From the NCBI GenBank assembly GCA_035297145.1, contig DATGZN010000104.1:1-64000 (forward strand): DNA of 64,000 nt, written 5' to 3'. Each line of letters begins with the position of its first letter. Positions within the stretch are counted from its first letter, which is position 1. A model generated the notes under the pieces. The model made no database searches and was not told the DNA's origin. It saw only the letters and a list, made by a program, of their open reading frames with translations. The stretch is from QHXW01 sp035297145 (GTDB lineage: Bacteria; Acidobacteriota; Terriglobia; Bryobacterales; Bryobacteraceae). Position numbers and translations under genes: made by a program. Below, piece after piece: positions 11,818 to 20,522 of this stretch.

Positions 11818-12177
11818 TTACCGCTCGCGCATCGCCTGGATCAGGGCTTCCATGTGATCGAGATATCGCTCGAGCGCACGTCGCCCCGTGGCGGTGAGGC
11901 GGTACTCGGTCCTGGGCAGCCGTCCCTCGAAGGACTTGGTGCACGTGATGTAGTGCGCGTCCTCCAGTTTGCGGGCGTGCACGCTGAGGTTGCCGTCGGT
12001 GGTCTTGAGCAGTTTCTTCAGCTCATTGAATGTCAACGACTCGTTGGCGGCGAGCGCGCTCACGATGCCCAAACGCAGGCGCTCGTGAATCAGGCGGTCG
12101 AGCTTGGCGGGAGCCGCTTCCGCGAGGGACTGTGTGGCCGGCCGGCGTTCCTGCCGCAATGCGCTTTGCTTCGCCAT
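11818..12177 (-). CDS. Winged-helix transcriptional regulator (MarR/ArsR-like, 'winged helix DNA-binding' family)
   Basis: I chose ATG 12177 (MAKQSALRQER) because GGAGG lies eight bases upstream, inside the end of the preceding gene; a further ATG at 12192 is less likely. The 119-residue protein has a helix-turn-helix around ANESLTFNELKKLLKTTDGN, a recognition helix LSVHARKLEDAHYI and a wing RTEYRLTATGRRAL. This matches the small dimeric regulators that acidobacteria often pair with a membrane protein. It is the second gene of a two-gene operon and probably represses its own promoter (see 12801-12847). Confidence 0.8.
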   Translation of the reverse strand: MAKQSALRQERRPATQSLAEAAPAKLDRLIHERLRLGIVSALAANESLTFNELKKLLKTTDGNLSVHARKLEDAHYITCTKSFEGRLPRTEYRLTATGRRALERYLDHMEALIQAMRER

Positions 12178-12181
12178 TCCC

Positions 12182-12793
12182 TCAGCCTCCATACCGTGCG
12201 GCGATTAGCACGCCGAACACCAAATGCAATCCGCCGAATCCCGCAGCTAAAAACCAGTGCGACCATTCGAGCGGGCAGAACAGCGCCACCGCGCCGAGCG
12301 CCACGAAACACATGCCCATCACGGGCACGACCGGCACGGAAAACGCGCCTGCCGACAGAATCCCCGTGCCATAGAGCAGCAACCAGATCCCGGGAATGAT
12401 GGCGTAGAGGCCGGCGCGATACAGCACCAACGTGAGCAGCGCGGCCACGAGGATGGAAGGCGCGAGGCCCAGCGCGAATTTTCGACCGGGTCCGGTGAGC
12501 AACGGCGCTTTCACTAACTTGGCTTTGTGCGCCGCGGTAACCGCGCCGATCGCCACCGCGACCAAAGCCTCACCCACCCAGACCGCCAGCCATCCGTCCA
12601 GGCTGGCTTGCCTCGCCGCCACCAGCGCCGCACCCAGTGCACTCACGCCCATCAGGACGCCGCCCATGCCCGGTATGGCGGTGAACGAACCTGCGCGCTC
12701 CATGGTTTCCCGGATGAACCGCAGATTGTCCATGGCGTGCTGCTGTATCGCCACTGGCTCACGGGATTTCGCGCGGACCGGAACCGAACCCAT
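12182..12793 (-). CDS. Integral membrane protein encoded with a winged-helix regulator
   Basis: The product, about 203 residues, has roughly five to six hydrophobic segments (for example GGVLMGVSALGAALVAA, ILVAALLTLVLYRAG, GIWLLLYGTGILSAGAFSV). There is no recognisable enzyme motif. The N-terminus is hydrophilic (DNLRFIRETMERAG). The start is uncertain. ATG 12793 sits only a few bases after the likely transcription start, which suggests a leaderless mRNA; ATG 12733 (MDNLRFIR) is an alternative. It overlaps the translation-initiation region of the downstream regulator gene, so the two are coupled. Function unknown. Confidence 0.7.
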   Translation of the reverse strand: MGSVPVRAKSREPVAIQQHAMDNLRFIRETMERAGSFTAIPGMGGVLMGVSALGAALVAARQASLDGWLAVWVGEALVAVAIGAVTAAHKAKLVKAPLLTGPGRKFALGLAPSILVAALLTLVLYRAGLYAIIPGIWLLLYGTGILSAGAFSVPVVPVMGMCFVALGAVALFCPLEWSHWFLAAGFGGLHLVFGVLIAARYGG

Positions 12794-12800
12794 GCCGATC

Positions 12801-12847
12801 ATTATACGCTCATGCCGCAACCGGTTACAAGGTACTTTGCCCTGTAA
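12801..12847 (-). promoter_or_regulatory. sigma70 promoter with overlapping inverted repeat (candidate operator)
   Basis: On the minus strand, TTGTAA (12830-12825) and a perfect TATAAT (12806-12801) are 18 bp apart. The -35 box is one arm of an inverted repeat TTACA-N13-TGTAA (12825-12847). A dimeric regulator bound there would block polymerase, and the winged-helix protein of the same operon is the natural candidate. The binding itself is an inference. Confidence 0.6.
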
Positions 12848-12888
12848 AGAGGGCGCTGCATGCTACCATCACGGGCGGTGAAATTCCC

Positions 12889-14052
12889 ATGAAGATCACA
12901 CGCATCTCGACCATTGTGGTAAACGCGCGCATGCGTAACTGGGTTTTCGTGAAGGTCGAGACCGATCAGCCCGGCTTGTGGGGTTGGGGCGAAGCCACTC
13001 TGGAATGGAAGACCAGGGCGGTGGCCGGCGCGATCGAGGACGTCTCCGTTCTCCTCATCGGTCAGGATCCGCGCCGCGTCGAGCACCTCTGGCAGACTAT
13101 GCACCGCCAATACTTCTGGCGCGGCGGCATCATCGGCATGACCGCCATCAGCGGCATCGACCAGGCGCTCTGGGACATCAAGGGCAAAGAACTGGGCCGG
13201 CCGGTGTGCGAACTCCTTGGCGGCCCTGTGCGCGACACGCTTCGTTTCTACGATCATCTGGGCGGCGGCAGTCTGGAAGGCATGTACAAGACCAGCGACC
13301 CCGCCGAATTCGGCGCGCGCATTCACGAAAGCCTGGATGCGGGCTTCACCGCCGTGAAGGCCATGCCCATCCCGGTTTCGGAGCCGATCGAGAGTCCACG
13401 CACGCTGAAGCAGGCCGCGCGTGCCGTAGAGGCCTTGCGCAAAGCCGGCGGCGACGATCTCGATATCATGCTCGATCTGCACGCGCGCACCACGCCCGCC
13501 GCAGCCATCCAGTTCGGCCGCATGCTCACCGACTACAATCTGTACTGGTACGAGGAACCCTGTTGGCACGAACAGGTGGACGGGCTGGCGGAGATCGCGC
13601 GCGCATTGCCGTTTCCCATCGCCACCGGTGAGCGCCTCGCCGGGCGCTGGCAGTTTCGCGAGCTGCTGGAAAAGCGCGCCTGCGCTGTCATCCAACCCGA
13701 TGTCTCGCATTGCGGCGGCATCAGCGAAGCGCACCGCATCGGCGCCATGGCGGAAACGTACATGGTCTCCGTCGCCTGCCACAATCCCACCGGCCCCGTG
13801 GGCACCGCGGCCGCGCTGCACGTCGGCTTCGCCACGCCGAATTATCTGATCCAGGAACACGTGCGCAACGATGTCCCGTGGCGCAACGACATCGTCACGG
13901 CGCCGCTGATCCTGGAAAAAGGCCTCGCACGCGCGCCCACAGCACCCGGCCTCGGCATCGAGATCAACGAGAAAGAGGCCGCCCGCCACCCGTTCGCACC
14001 CGAAGTAACTATGCCCGCGTTTCACCGCGACGGCTCCGTAGCGGATTGGTAG
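12889..14052 (+). CDS. Mandelate racemase/muconate lactonizing enzyme family dehydratase (galactonate dehydratase-like)
   Basis: The 387-residue protein belongs to the enolase superfamily. It has the capping domain with WGWGEATLEWKTRAV and RQYFWRGGIIGMTAISGIDQ, then GRPVCELLGG. In the barrel, the metal ligands appear to be Asp in IMLDLHART, Glu in YWYEEPCWHEQ and Glu in PIATGERLAGR. A catalytic-type His is in VACHNPTGPVGTAAALH. These resemble D-galactonate and related sugar-acid dehydratases, so it probably dehydrates an aldonic acid in the cytoplasm. It is divergent from the membrane protein/regulator pair and ends at a REP-like hairpin. The exact sugar acid is not decided by sequence. Confidence 0.8.
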   Translation: MKITRISTIVVNARMRNWVFVKVETDQPGLWGWGEATLEWKTRAVAGAIEDVSVLLIGQDPRRVEHLWQTMHRQYFWRGGIIGMTAISGIDQALWDIKGKELGRPVCELLGGPVRDTLRFYDHLGGGSLEGMYKTSDPAEFGARIHESLDAGFTAVKAMPIPVSEPIESPRTLKQAARAVEALRKAGGDDLDIMLDLHARTTPAAAIQFGRMLTDYNLYWYEEPCWHEQVDGLAEIARALPFPIATGERLAGRWQFRELLEKRACAVIQPDVSHCGGISEAHRIGAMAETYMVSVACHNPTGPVGTAAALHVGFATPNYLIQEHVRNDVPWRNDIVTAPLILEKGLARAPTAPGLGIEINEKEAARHPFAPEVTMPAFHRDGSVADW

Positions 14053-14073
14053 GACAGGCATTCCTGCCTGTCC
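14052..14073. repeat. REP-like palindromic hairpin (GGACAGGC family)
   Basis: Perfect 9-bp arms GGACAGGCA and TGCCTGTCC with a TTCC loop lie directly at the stop codon of the dehydratase gene. It is the same element as at 9826-9847 in the opposite orientation and could serve as a terminator-like structure. Confidence 0.7.
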
Positions 14074-14148
14074 ATGTTGTTCCGACAATGCTGAACCACA
14101 GGCGCCGCCATAAACCCTTTTTATCCGCCCCATAAATCGTTTTGTAGG

Positions 14149-14177
14149 TTGACTGCCTTCGCTCGAAGCGGTACCTT
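14149..14177 (+). promoter_or_regulatory. Candidate glnA promoter
   Basis: TTGACT (14149-14154) and TACCTT (14172-14177) are 17 bp apart, about 65 bp before the glnA start. The -35 match is strong and the -10 is moderate. No sigma54 -24/-12 pattern was noticed in this gap. Confidence 0.45.
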
Positions 14178-14241
14178 GTTTAGTTCCGGGTTTTAAATCT
14201 AGTTACTCCTGCGTACAACGTTCCCACCATTTGGAGGATGG

Positions 14242-15651
14242 ATGAGTCCACAAGAAGTGTTGGATTTTGCGAAGAAGAACGATGCCAAGCAACTCGATCT
14301 TCGGTTTACGGATATTCCGAGCCTGCAGCACCACGTTTCCTACCCGATCAGCCAGGTAGACCTCAGCTCATTCGAAGACGGTTTCGGAATGGACGGATCC
14401 AGCATCCGCGGTTGGGCGGCTATTCACGAAAGCGACATGCTGCTCGTTCCCGATCCGAAGACCGCTTTCATGGATCCATTTGCCGAAACTCCCACCCTGG
14501 TGATGTACGGCGACGTGATCGATCCCATCACCAAGCAGCACTATGAGCGCGATCCGCGCTGGATTTCCAAGAAGGCCGAGTTGTACCTGAAAAACAGCGC
14601 CGTCGGCGACACCGCCTACTTCGGCGCGGAAGCCGAGTTTTTCATTTTCGATAACGTCCGCTTCGATCAGAATCAGCACTCCGGCTTCTATTTCATCGAC
14701 GCCGAAGAGGGCCGCTGGAACTCCGGCCGCAAAGAGAACAATCTCGGCTACCGGCCCCGCTACAAGGAAGGCTACTTCCCGGTCCCACCGACCGACCATT
14801 ACCAGGATCTGCGCAGCGAGATGGTGCAGACCATGGAGAAGTGCGGCCTCGTCATCGAGTGCCACCACCATGAAGTCGCCACCGGCGGCCAGTGCGAGAT
14901 CGATCAGAAATTCGACACGCTGGTGAAGTCGGCCGACAACATGATGCTGTACAAATACGTCATCCGCAATGTCGCCAACCAGTACGGCAAAACGGTGACG
15001 TTCATGCCCAAGCCGCTATTCGCGGATAACGGCAGCGGCATGCACACGCACCAGAGCATCTGGAAGGGCGGCAAGCCATTGTTCGCCGGCGATTGTTACG
15101 CCGGGCTGAGCCAGTTGGCGCTCAACTATATCGGCGGCCTGCTGAAACACGCTCGCGCGCTCTCGGCCATCATCGCCCCCACCACCAACAGCTACAAGCG
15201 TCTGGTGCCGGGTTACGAAGCGCCGGTCAATCTGGCTTATTCGCGCCGCAACCGCTCGGCGGCCTGCCGCATTCCCATGTACTCGGCCAGCCCCAAGGCG
15301 AAGCGCGTGGAGTTCCGCCCGCCCGATCCCGCGGCGAATCCTTATCTCGCATTTTCCGCCATGCTCATGGCGGGCCTCGACGGCGTACTCAACAAACTCG
15401 AGCCCGGCGAACCACTCGACAAAGACATCTACGATCTGTCGCCGGAAGAGATGAAGAGTGTTCCGTCCATGCCGGCCTCGCTCGAGGAAGCCCTCGACTG
15501 TCTAGAGGACGACCACGCCTTCCTCACCAAGGGCGATGTCTTCACCGAGGAGTTGATCGAGACCTTCATCGATTACAAGCGCAAGAACGAAGCCGACGCC
15601 ATCCGCCTGCGCCCGCACCCGTACGAGTTCGCGTTGTATTACGACATCTAA
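14242..15651 (+). CDS. glnA: Type I glutamine synthetase
   Basis: The 469-residue enzyme makes glutamine from glutamate, ammonia and ATP and is the main ammonium-assimilation step. Family signatures include FGMDGSSIRGW near the N-terminus, FGAEAEFFIFD, NGSGMHTHQSIWK and the NRSAACRIP and KRVEFRPPDP blocks. The adenylylation segment KDIYDLSPEE (Tyr about residue 397 in the standard numbering) is present, so activity can be covalently controlled. The glnE gene that would do this lies 1.8 kb downstream. The start has GGAGG four bases upstream. Confidence 0.97.
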   Translation: MSPQEVLDFAKKNDAKQLDLRFTDIPSLQHHVSYPISQVDLSSFEDGFGMDGSSIRGWAAIHESDMLLVPDPKTAFMDPFAETPTLVMYGDVIDPITKQHYERDPRWISKKAELYLKNSAVGDTAYFGAEAEFFIFDNVRFDQNQHSGFYFIDAEEGRWNSGRKENNLGYRPRYKEGYFPVPPTDHYQDLRSEMVQTMEKCGLVIECHHHEVATGGQCEIDQKFDTLVKSADNMMLYKYVIRNVANQYGKTVTFMPKPLFADNGSGMHTHQSIWKGGKPLFAGDCYAGLSQLALNYIGGLLKHARALSAIIAPTTNSYKRLVPGYEAPVNLAYSRRNRSAACRIPMYSASPKAKRVEFRPPDPAANPYLAFSAMLMAGLDGVLNKLEPGEPLDKDIYDLSPEEMKSVPSMPASLEEALDCLEDDHAFLTKGDVFTEELIETFIDYKRKNEADAIRLRPHPYEFALYYDI

Positions 15652-15656
15652 GAACG

Positions 15657-15856
15657 GCGGGATTTGGGACCGCGAAAACAGGATTTGGGATTTAGGATTT
15701 GGGATTTGGCGGTCGGCGGTCTCGTTACGAGCGGGCCGGCCGCCGAATCCCAGCACCATTTCTAAGACATACGCCACCTCAGCAGCCCTTCACCAAATCC
15801 CAAGTCCCAAGCCCCAAATCCCGCTTTTGCAAGTCCCAAATCCCAAATGCCGCTTT
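15657..15856. repeat. ATTTGGG-type repeat element, copy 1
   Basis: Short tandem runs of GGATTTGGGATTTGG on the left (15657-15710) face runs of CCCAAATCCC on the right (about 15793-15856), with an 80-bp spacer. The whole unit is therefore an imperfect inverted repeat. It shares GCGGGATTTGGGA, CAGCCC-TCACCAA and AAATCCCGCTTTTGCA blocks with the copy at 17207-17426. The rest of the 15652-16030 gap holds no visible gene and would contain the promoter of the metallophosphoesterase. Confidence 0.75.
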
Positions 15857-16030
15857 GTAATCCAAAATTCATCACGCTTTATCCGTAATTGGGCTAGAAT
15901 CTCCTGCACGCGTCCATCTGGGCGCATGCGGTAGCTGGGATAAAGCCGGGCGGAGCGTCGCCGTACCCCCGCATTCGGCCTGCGCAACCCAGGTGAGGGC
16001 GCCGGCCCGCTACCGAAAAGGAGAGCACCA

Positions 16031-17203
16031 ATGTCGTCAGGACATGCACATTCCGTTCACTTCGCACATCCGCCACACACGCACCCGCTACCTCCGCGGC
16101 CCCCAGCGAACGGCGCTATCGGCAAAGCCAGGCGCGCGCCCAACGATCCGGTGGCAGCTCCGAAAGAGCCCCTCCCATATGAGCCGCCCCCGCCCACCAA
16201 TCTGGTCAATCTGACTCTGCCGCTGGAAATTGTGAACCCAAACGCTAGCCAGGCAGCCCAGGCCGCCCAAAAGCTGATTTTCCATTGCGTCGGAGACACT
16301 GGCGGCGTGCATGGAACCGCCACGCAGGAACTAATTGCCAAGGCCATGGAGGATCAGTTTCCGAAAGGAGGCGGTGACCACCCGGCGTTTTTCTATCATC
16401 TTGGCGACGTGATTTACTTCAACGGGCAAAGCCAGAACTATAACGCCCAGTTTTATGAGCCCTACCAGTATTACCCGGCCCTGATCTTTGCGATCCCCGG
16501 AAACCACGACGGCGATTCGCATCCCCGCCCCGGGGACCAGCCGGATACCGAGCCTTCCCTCTACGGCTTCATGCAGAACTTCTGCGACTCCGCGCCGCAT
16601 CCAACGAGCCCGTATCGCCTCACTATGACGCAGCCCTATGTTTACTGGACGCTTGAAGCACCGCTCGTCACCATCATCGGACTGTACTCGAATATCGGCG
16701 GGAGTCTGGACGCCCGCGGCACCAGTGAGCAGCAACAGTGGCTGCAAGGCCAGATGAAAGCGGCTCCCGCCGACAAGAAGCTTCTGATCGCGGTGCACCA
16801 CCCTCCCTATTCCCTCGACTCCGCTCACGGTGGTTGTCCCGATATTTTGACGGCGCTCGACCGTGCCGTTGTCGCCGCTAACCGTGTACCGGACGCTATT
16901 CTTACCGGGCACGTCCACAACTACCAGCGCTTTGCGCGTACGATCAACAAGCGCGAGGTCCCGTATATTGTCGCCGGGGCCGGTGGTTACGCCAATGACG
17001 CGCGCTCGATGCACCGCCTGGCGCATGGGCTGCCCAAGCTCCCAATCCAAACCACACATCCGGACGTCAAGCTGATGAACTACAACGACACCGAGCCCGG
17101 CTTCCTTCGGGTCACGGTAGTTCCGGATGGCATTACGTTCGAGTACTTCCAGGTCCCGTTTGACGGCTCAAAGGTAACGCTGTTCGATACGGTAACAGTG
17201 TGA
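16031..17203 (+). CDS. Calcineurin-like metallophosphoesterase
   Basis: The 390-residue protein has the five metal-binding motifs of the superfamily in order: GDTGG (about residue 88), LGDVIYF, GNHDGD, VHHPPYS and GHVHNYQRF. It should be a two-metal phosphoesterase acting on a phospho-mono- or diester. The first about 60 residues are Pro/His-rich with no clear signal peptide, so its location is uncertain. It sits between glnA and glnE and is bracketed by two copies of one repeat element, which suggests it was brought in between two functionally linked genes. A GGAG Shine-Dalgarno lies before the start. Confidence 0.85.
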   Translation: MSSGHAHSVHFAHPPHTHPLPPRPPANGAIGKARRAPNDPVAAPKEPLPYEPPPPTNLVNLTLPLEIVNPNASQAAQAAQKLIFHCVGDTGGVHGTATQELIAKAMEDQFPKGGGDHPAFFYHLGDVIYFNGQSQNYNAQFYEPYQYYPALIFAIPGNHDGDSHPRPGDQPDTEPSLYGFMQNFCDSAPHPTSPYRLTMTQPYVYWTLEAPLVTIIGLYSNIGGSLDARGTSEQQQWLQGQMKAAPADKKLLIAVHHPPYSLDSAHGGCPDILTALDRAVVAANRVPDAILTGHVHNYQRFARTINKREVPYIVAGAGGYANDARSMHRLAHGLPKLPIQTTHPDVKLMNYNDTEPGFLRVTVVPDGITFEYFQVPFDGSKVTLFDTVTV

Positions 17204-17206
17204 CGA

Positions 17207-17426
17207 GCGGGATTTGGGATTAGCAAACTAAGCGGATTTGAGATCTAGGATTTGGGATTTGGCAGTCGGCTGCTGATATGGGCTGGCTCTAAGAATCGGA
17301 TCTCGCGGTCGGCGAGCGGCCGATCAGGACGAGTCAGCCCCTCACCAAGTCCTAAATCCCAAATCCCAAATCCCAAATCCCAAATCCCAAATCCTGTCTT
17401 GACACTCCCAAATCCCGCTTTTGCAG
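17207..17426. repeat. ATTTGGG-type repeat element, copy 2
   Basis: This copy has the same plan as 15657-15856: GATTTGGGAT runs on the left (17207-17262), a GC-rich spacer, and at least five tandem AAATCCC units on the right (17344-17395), ending with AAATCCCGCTTTTGCAG. It ends only a few bases before the -10 box of the glnE promoter, so it may have brought or changed promoter sequence. Confidence 0.75.
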
Positions 17427-17432
17427 TTCCGC

Positions 17433-17438
17433 TATAAT
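17433..17438 (+). promoter_or_regulatory. Candidate -10 box of the glnE promoter
   Basis: A perfect TATAAT lies 43 bp before the glnE start and directly after the repeat element. No good -35 box is found at 16-18 bp; the nearest TTGACA (17399-17404) is 28 bp away. Confidence 0.35.
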
Positions 17439-17480
17439 CGCCCCTGGACCCGTGCCGGCTCTTGACCCGGCTTCCGTCAT

Positions 17481-20360
17481 ATGCCGCGCCTCCTCGATGA
17501 GATCGAGTTTCGCAATCCCCACCGCGCGCGCACTCAGATTTCCGACGTGGTAGACGGCGTGCCCGAGTCCACCTCCGCCCGCATCCAGGCTCTGGTCGCT
17601 TCGGTTCCGGACCCCGATCAAGCCGTTCACTATCTCGACCGGCTGCGCAAAGAGAACCCCGCGTGGTTCAGCCGTTTTACGGGCGCGCCCAACGCACTCG
17701 GCTATCTCATTACGGTCTTCTCCTATAGCAACTTTCTCTCGGAGGAAGTCTTGCGCCACCCCGAGTGGCTGCTGGATCTCACCACTTCCGGCGACCTGCA
17801 TCGCGTCCTGGCTCCTGAAGAGTATGAGCACCGGTTGGCCGCTTTCGCCGCGCCCGAAGGCGTTCCAGCCGCCCTCGATCTCGCGCGCTTCCGCCGCCAA
17901 CAGTTGTTGCGCATCGTGCTGCGCGATGTACTCGGCCAAGCCTCGCTTTCCGACGTGACCGCGGAGCTTTCCCATCTGGCTGACGCCATCCTCGATCTCA
18001 CCTACCGCCGTATCCGTGCGGAGCTGGTTGCGCGGCTCGGCACGCCAAGGCTCGAAGACGGCAGCGAATGCGGTTTCTCCGTGATCTCTCTCGGCAAGCT
18101 TGGCGGCAATGAGCTGAACTACAGCTCCGACATCGATCTGATGTTCGTTTACTCGGCCAACGGCCACACCGATGGCGCCGAGCCGGTGACCAACAAAGAA
18201 TTCTTCAAGAAGGTTGCCAATCAGTACACCGAGCTGCTCTCCACTTACACGGCGGAAGGGCAATGCTATCGCGTGGATCTCCGGCTCCGTCCCGACGGCC
18301 GTTATGGCGAAGTCTGCATTTCGCTCGAAGGCGCTCGCAGTTACTACAAACAGCGCGGCCGCGACTGGGAATTGCAGATGCTCATCAAGGCACGCATTTC
18401 AGCCGGCGAACCTGAGCCGGGGCGCGCGCTCTTGGATGATGTCGAGCCCCTGATTTACTCGACAACTCTCGATTTCCGCGCCGTTGAGGCGGTCTCGGAA
18501 ACACGCGCCCGCATTCATGAGAAGCTGGCGGCCAAGCGGGGTGAGTCCGGCCTGGATATCAAGCTCACGCGTGGCGGCATCCGCGATATCGAATTTCTGG
18601 TGCAATGCCTGCAGCGGCTGCACGGCGGCCGAGAGCCCTGGTTGCGCCACGGCGGCACGCAATTCGCTCTGTTCCGTCTCCGCGACAAACTGCTGCTCTC
18701 CAGTTCCGAATATGCGCGGTTGGCACAGGCTTACGAGTTCTTGCGCAACGTCGAACACCGCCTGCAATTTGACGAGGATCGTCAAACCCATAGATTGCCA
18801 GCCGATCCGGAAATGCTAGAGGTTTTCGCGCGCCGCATGCCCGCGGGCCCCGATGGCGCTTACACCGCCGACACATTCGAGCGCGAACTCGATGCGCATC
18901 TGGAGGGCGTCCAGGAGCTCTACGATCGTCTCATCAACGCCCAGAAGCCGCTTTACTATTCGCCTCTGCCTGCCGAGCCGGAATCCAGCGCGCCGGAATT
19001 GCCCGTTGCCGACCTGCCGCTGCCGCCGTCGAGCCACTTGGTTCGCCTGCTCGATCAGCGCGCTCCGCAGCTCGCCGAAGTGCTGGGCCACGCGCCGCTG
19101 CGCCGCGGCCGTGAGCGCTTCGAGCATTTCCTGGAAAAAGTAATCGCCAATCCCGAATGGCTTTCCCTTCTCGACTCCGATACGCAACTCGCCGCCTGTG
19201 CCATCGACATGTTCGAGCACAGCCAGTATTTTGCCGACCAGCTCCTCCGCCACCCCGAGCTGCTCGATGAGCTGGCCCGTGCCTGCGCGTCACCCGAGTT
19301 TCAACTCGATGCCGAATCGCCCAGCGACGCCGCCGCCCTCCGGCGATTCTATCTTCGCCAGATGCTGCGCATCCAGTGCCAGAGCCTCTTCCTGCGCCAG
19401 CCCATCTTTTCAACTCTCGACCACACCTCCGATCTTGCCGACGCGGTGATTGCTTCCGCCTACCGCATCGCCCTTGAAGAAACCACCGCCGCCAATCCTC
19501 CCTCAAGCACCGGCTACAATCCCACCGATCAGATGCTGGTCGTCACGCTCGGCCGCCTGGGCATGCGCGAATTCGATCTCGCCTCCGACGCCGATCTGCT
19601 CTTCATTCTGCCCGACGCCGATATGCCCGAGCACTTCTTCTGGACCTGCGTCGCGGAACGGATGATCCAAGCCATCAGCGTCTACACGGGGCAGGGCGTG
19701 ATGTTCACCGTCGATACCCGCCTCCGCCCCAATGGCCGTGAGGGCCCGCTCGTGCAGTCCGAAGGAGTTTACAAGGATTACTTCGCCAAGCGCGCCGAAG
19801 CCTGGGAAGGCATCGCGTATATGAAATCGCGCGGCGTGGCGGGTAATATGGCGCGCGCCACTGACTTCCTCCACGAGCTACAGGAGGTCGATTGGCGCCG
19901 CTACGGGCAGGGGGGCCGCTCGCGCAAGGAACTTGCGCAGATGCGCGCACGTCTAGAGAAAGAGCAGGGCGCCCGCAATCCGCTGAAGGCGGGCCGCGGC
20001 GGCTATTACGATATCGACTTCGCGCTCATGTACCTGCGTTTAAAAGGAGCGGGCATCTTTTTCAAAGTGCTGAATACGCCGGAACGCATCGACGTGATCG
20101 AGAAAATGGGGCACCTGGAGCGCGAGGATGCCGAGTTCCTGCGCGACGCCGCCACCTTCTATCGTGCGATCGATCATGGAGTGCGCATCGCGGCCGGCCA
20201 CGCTGAAGGCAGCCTGCCATCGGCTCCGGAGCAGATGCGCATTCTGACCGAGCTGGTCCGCCGCTGGACGCCCGAGCACATGCACGGCGGGAGCCTAGAT
20301 GGGAAACTCGCGCAAATTCGCACTCGTACGAGGGAATTCTTTGAACGCGTCTTCAGTTAA
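17481..20360 (+). CDS. glnE: Bifunctional glutamine synthetase adenylyltransferase/adenylyl-removing enzyme
   Basis: The 959-residue protein matches the two-domain GlnE plan. The N-terminal (deadenylylating) nucleotidyltransferase motif is GKLGGNELNYSSDIDLMFVY (about residues 204-223). The C-terminal (adenylylating) motif is GRLGMREFDLASDADLLFIL (about 690-709), where the Asp-x-Asp is kept although GMREFDL departs from the usual GGRELS type. It attaches or removes AMP on the glutamine synthetase tyrosine according to nitrogen status, normally under PII control. The substrate glnA is encoded just upstream. The length is close to that of the E. coli enzyme. Confidence 0.95.
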   Translation: MPRLLDEIEFRNPHRARTQISDVVDGVPESTSARIQALVASVPDPDQAVHYLDRLRKENPAWFSRFTGAPNALGYLITVFSYSNFLSEEVLRHPEWLLDLTTSGDLHRVLAPEEYEHRLAAFAAPEGVPAALDLARFRRQQLLRIVLRDVLGQASLSDVTAELSHLADAILDLTYRRIRAELVARLGTPRLEDGSECGFSVISLGKLGGNELNYSSDIDLMFVYSANGHTDGAEPVTNKEFFKKVANQYTELLSTYTAEGQCYRVDLRLRPDGRYGEVCISLEGARSYYKQRGRDWELQMLIKARISAGEPEPGRALLDDVEPLIYSTTLDFRAVEAVSETRARIHEKLAAKRGESGLDIKLTRGGIRDIEFLVQCLQRLHGGREPWLRHGGTQFALFRLRDKLLLSSSEYARLAQAYEFLRNVEHRLQFDEDRQTHRLPADPEMLEVFARRMPAGPDGAYTADTFERELDAHLEGVQELYDRLINAQKPLYYSPLPAEPESSAPELPVADLPLPPSSHLVRLLDQRAPQLAEVLGHAPLRRGRERFEHFLEKVIANPEWLSLLDSDTQLAACAIDMFEHSQYFADQLLRHPELLDELARACASPEFQLDAESPSDAAALRRFYLRQMLRIQCQSLFLRQPIFSTLDHTSDLADAVIASAYRIALEETTAANPPSSTGYNPTDQMLVVTLGRLGMREFDLASDADLLFILPDADMPEHFFWTCVAERMIQAISVYTGQGVMFTVDTRLRPNGREGPLVQSEGVYKDYFAKRAEAWEGIAYMKSRGVAGNMARATDFLHELQEVDWRRYGQGGRSRKELAQMRARLEKEQGARNPLKAGRGGYYDIDFALMYLRLKGAGIFFKVLNTPERIDVIEKMGHLEREDAEFLRDAATFYRAIDHGVRIAAGHAEGSLPSAPEQMRILTELVRRWTPEHMHGGSLDGKLAQIRTRTREFFERVFS

Positions 20361-20390
20361 CTCGCAATTCGGCCCTGAGGGCGCACACAT

Positions 20391-20522
20391 CGCAATTCGG
20401 GGACTGGCTTCGAAATTCCGGCGAGCACAATCATGGAAACAGCTGCCTGCACGAGCCGGAATTTCGTTGCCTGTACCCGAATTGCCTTTACGACCCTTCG
20501 GAATTGCCTGTCCCCGAATTGC
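20391..20522. repeat. Nested inverted repeat (REP/MITE-like palindrome)
   Basis: An outer 13-bp perfect pair (GCAATTCGGGGAC at 20392-20404, complement at 20510-20522) encloses an inner 11-bp perfect pair (GAAATTCCGGC at 20412-20422, complement at 20455-20465). Further AATTCGGG/AATTGCC copies lie between. The element would fold into a long hairpin. It covers the 5' end of the following gene, blurring its start codon. Confidence 0.65.

Noticed and set aside
12802..14133. A 443-codon frame antisense to the enolase-superfamily gene
   Set aside because: The sense frame has complete catalytic motifs; the antisense frame even translates a REP hairpin.
15657..17426. The ATTTGGG repeats as a CRISPR array
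   Set aside because: Units are 7-9 bp, spacers are not of uniform size, and there are no cas genes nearby.
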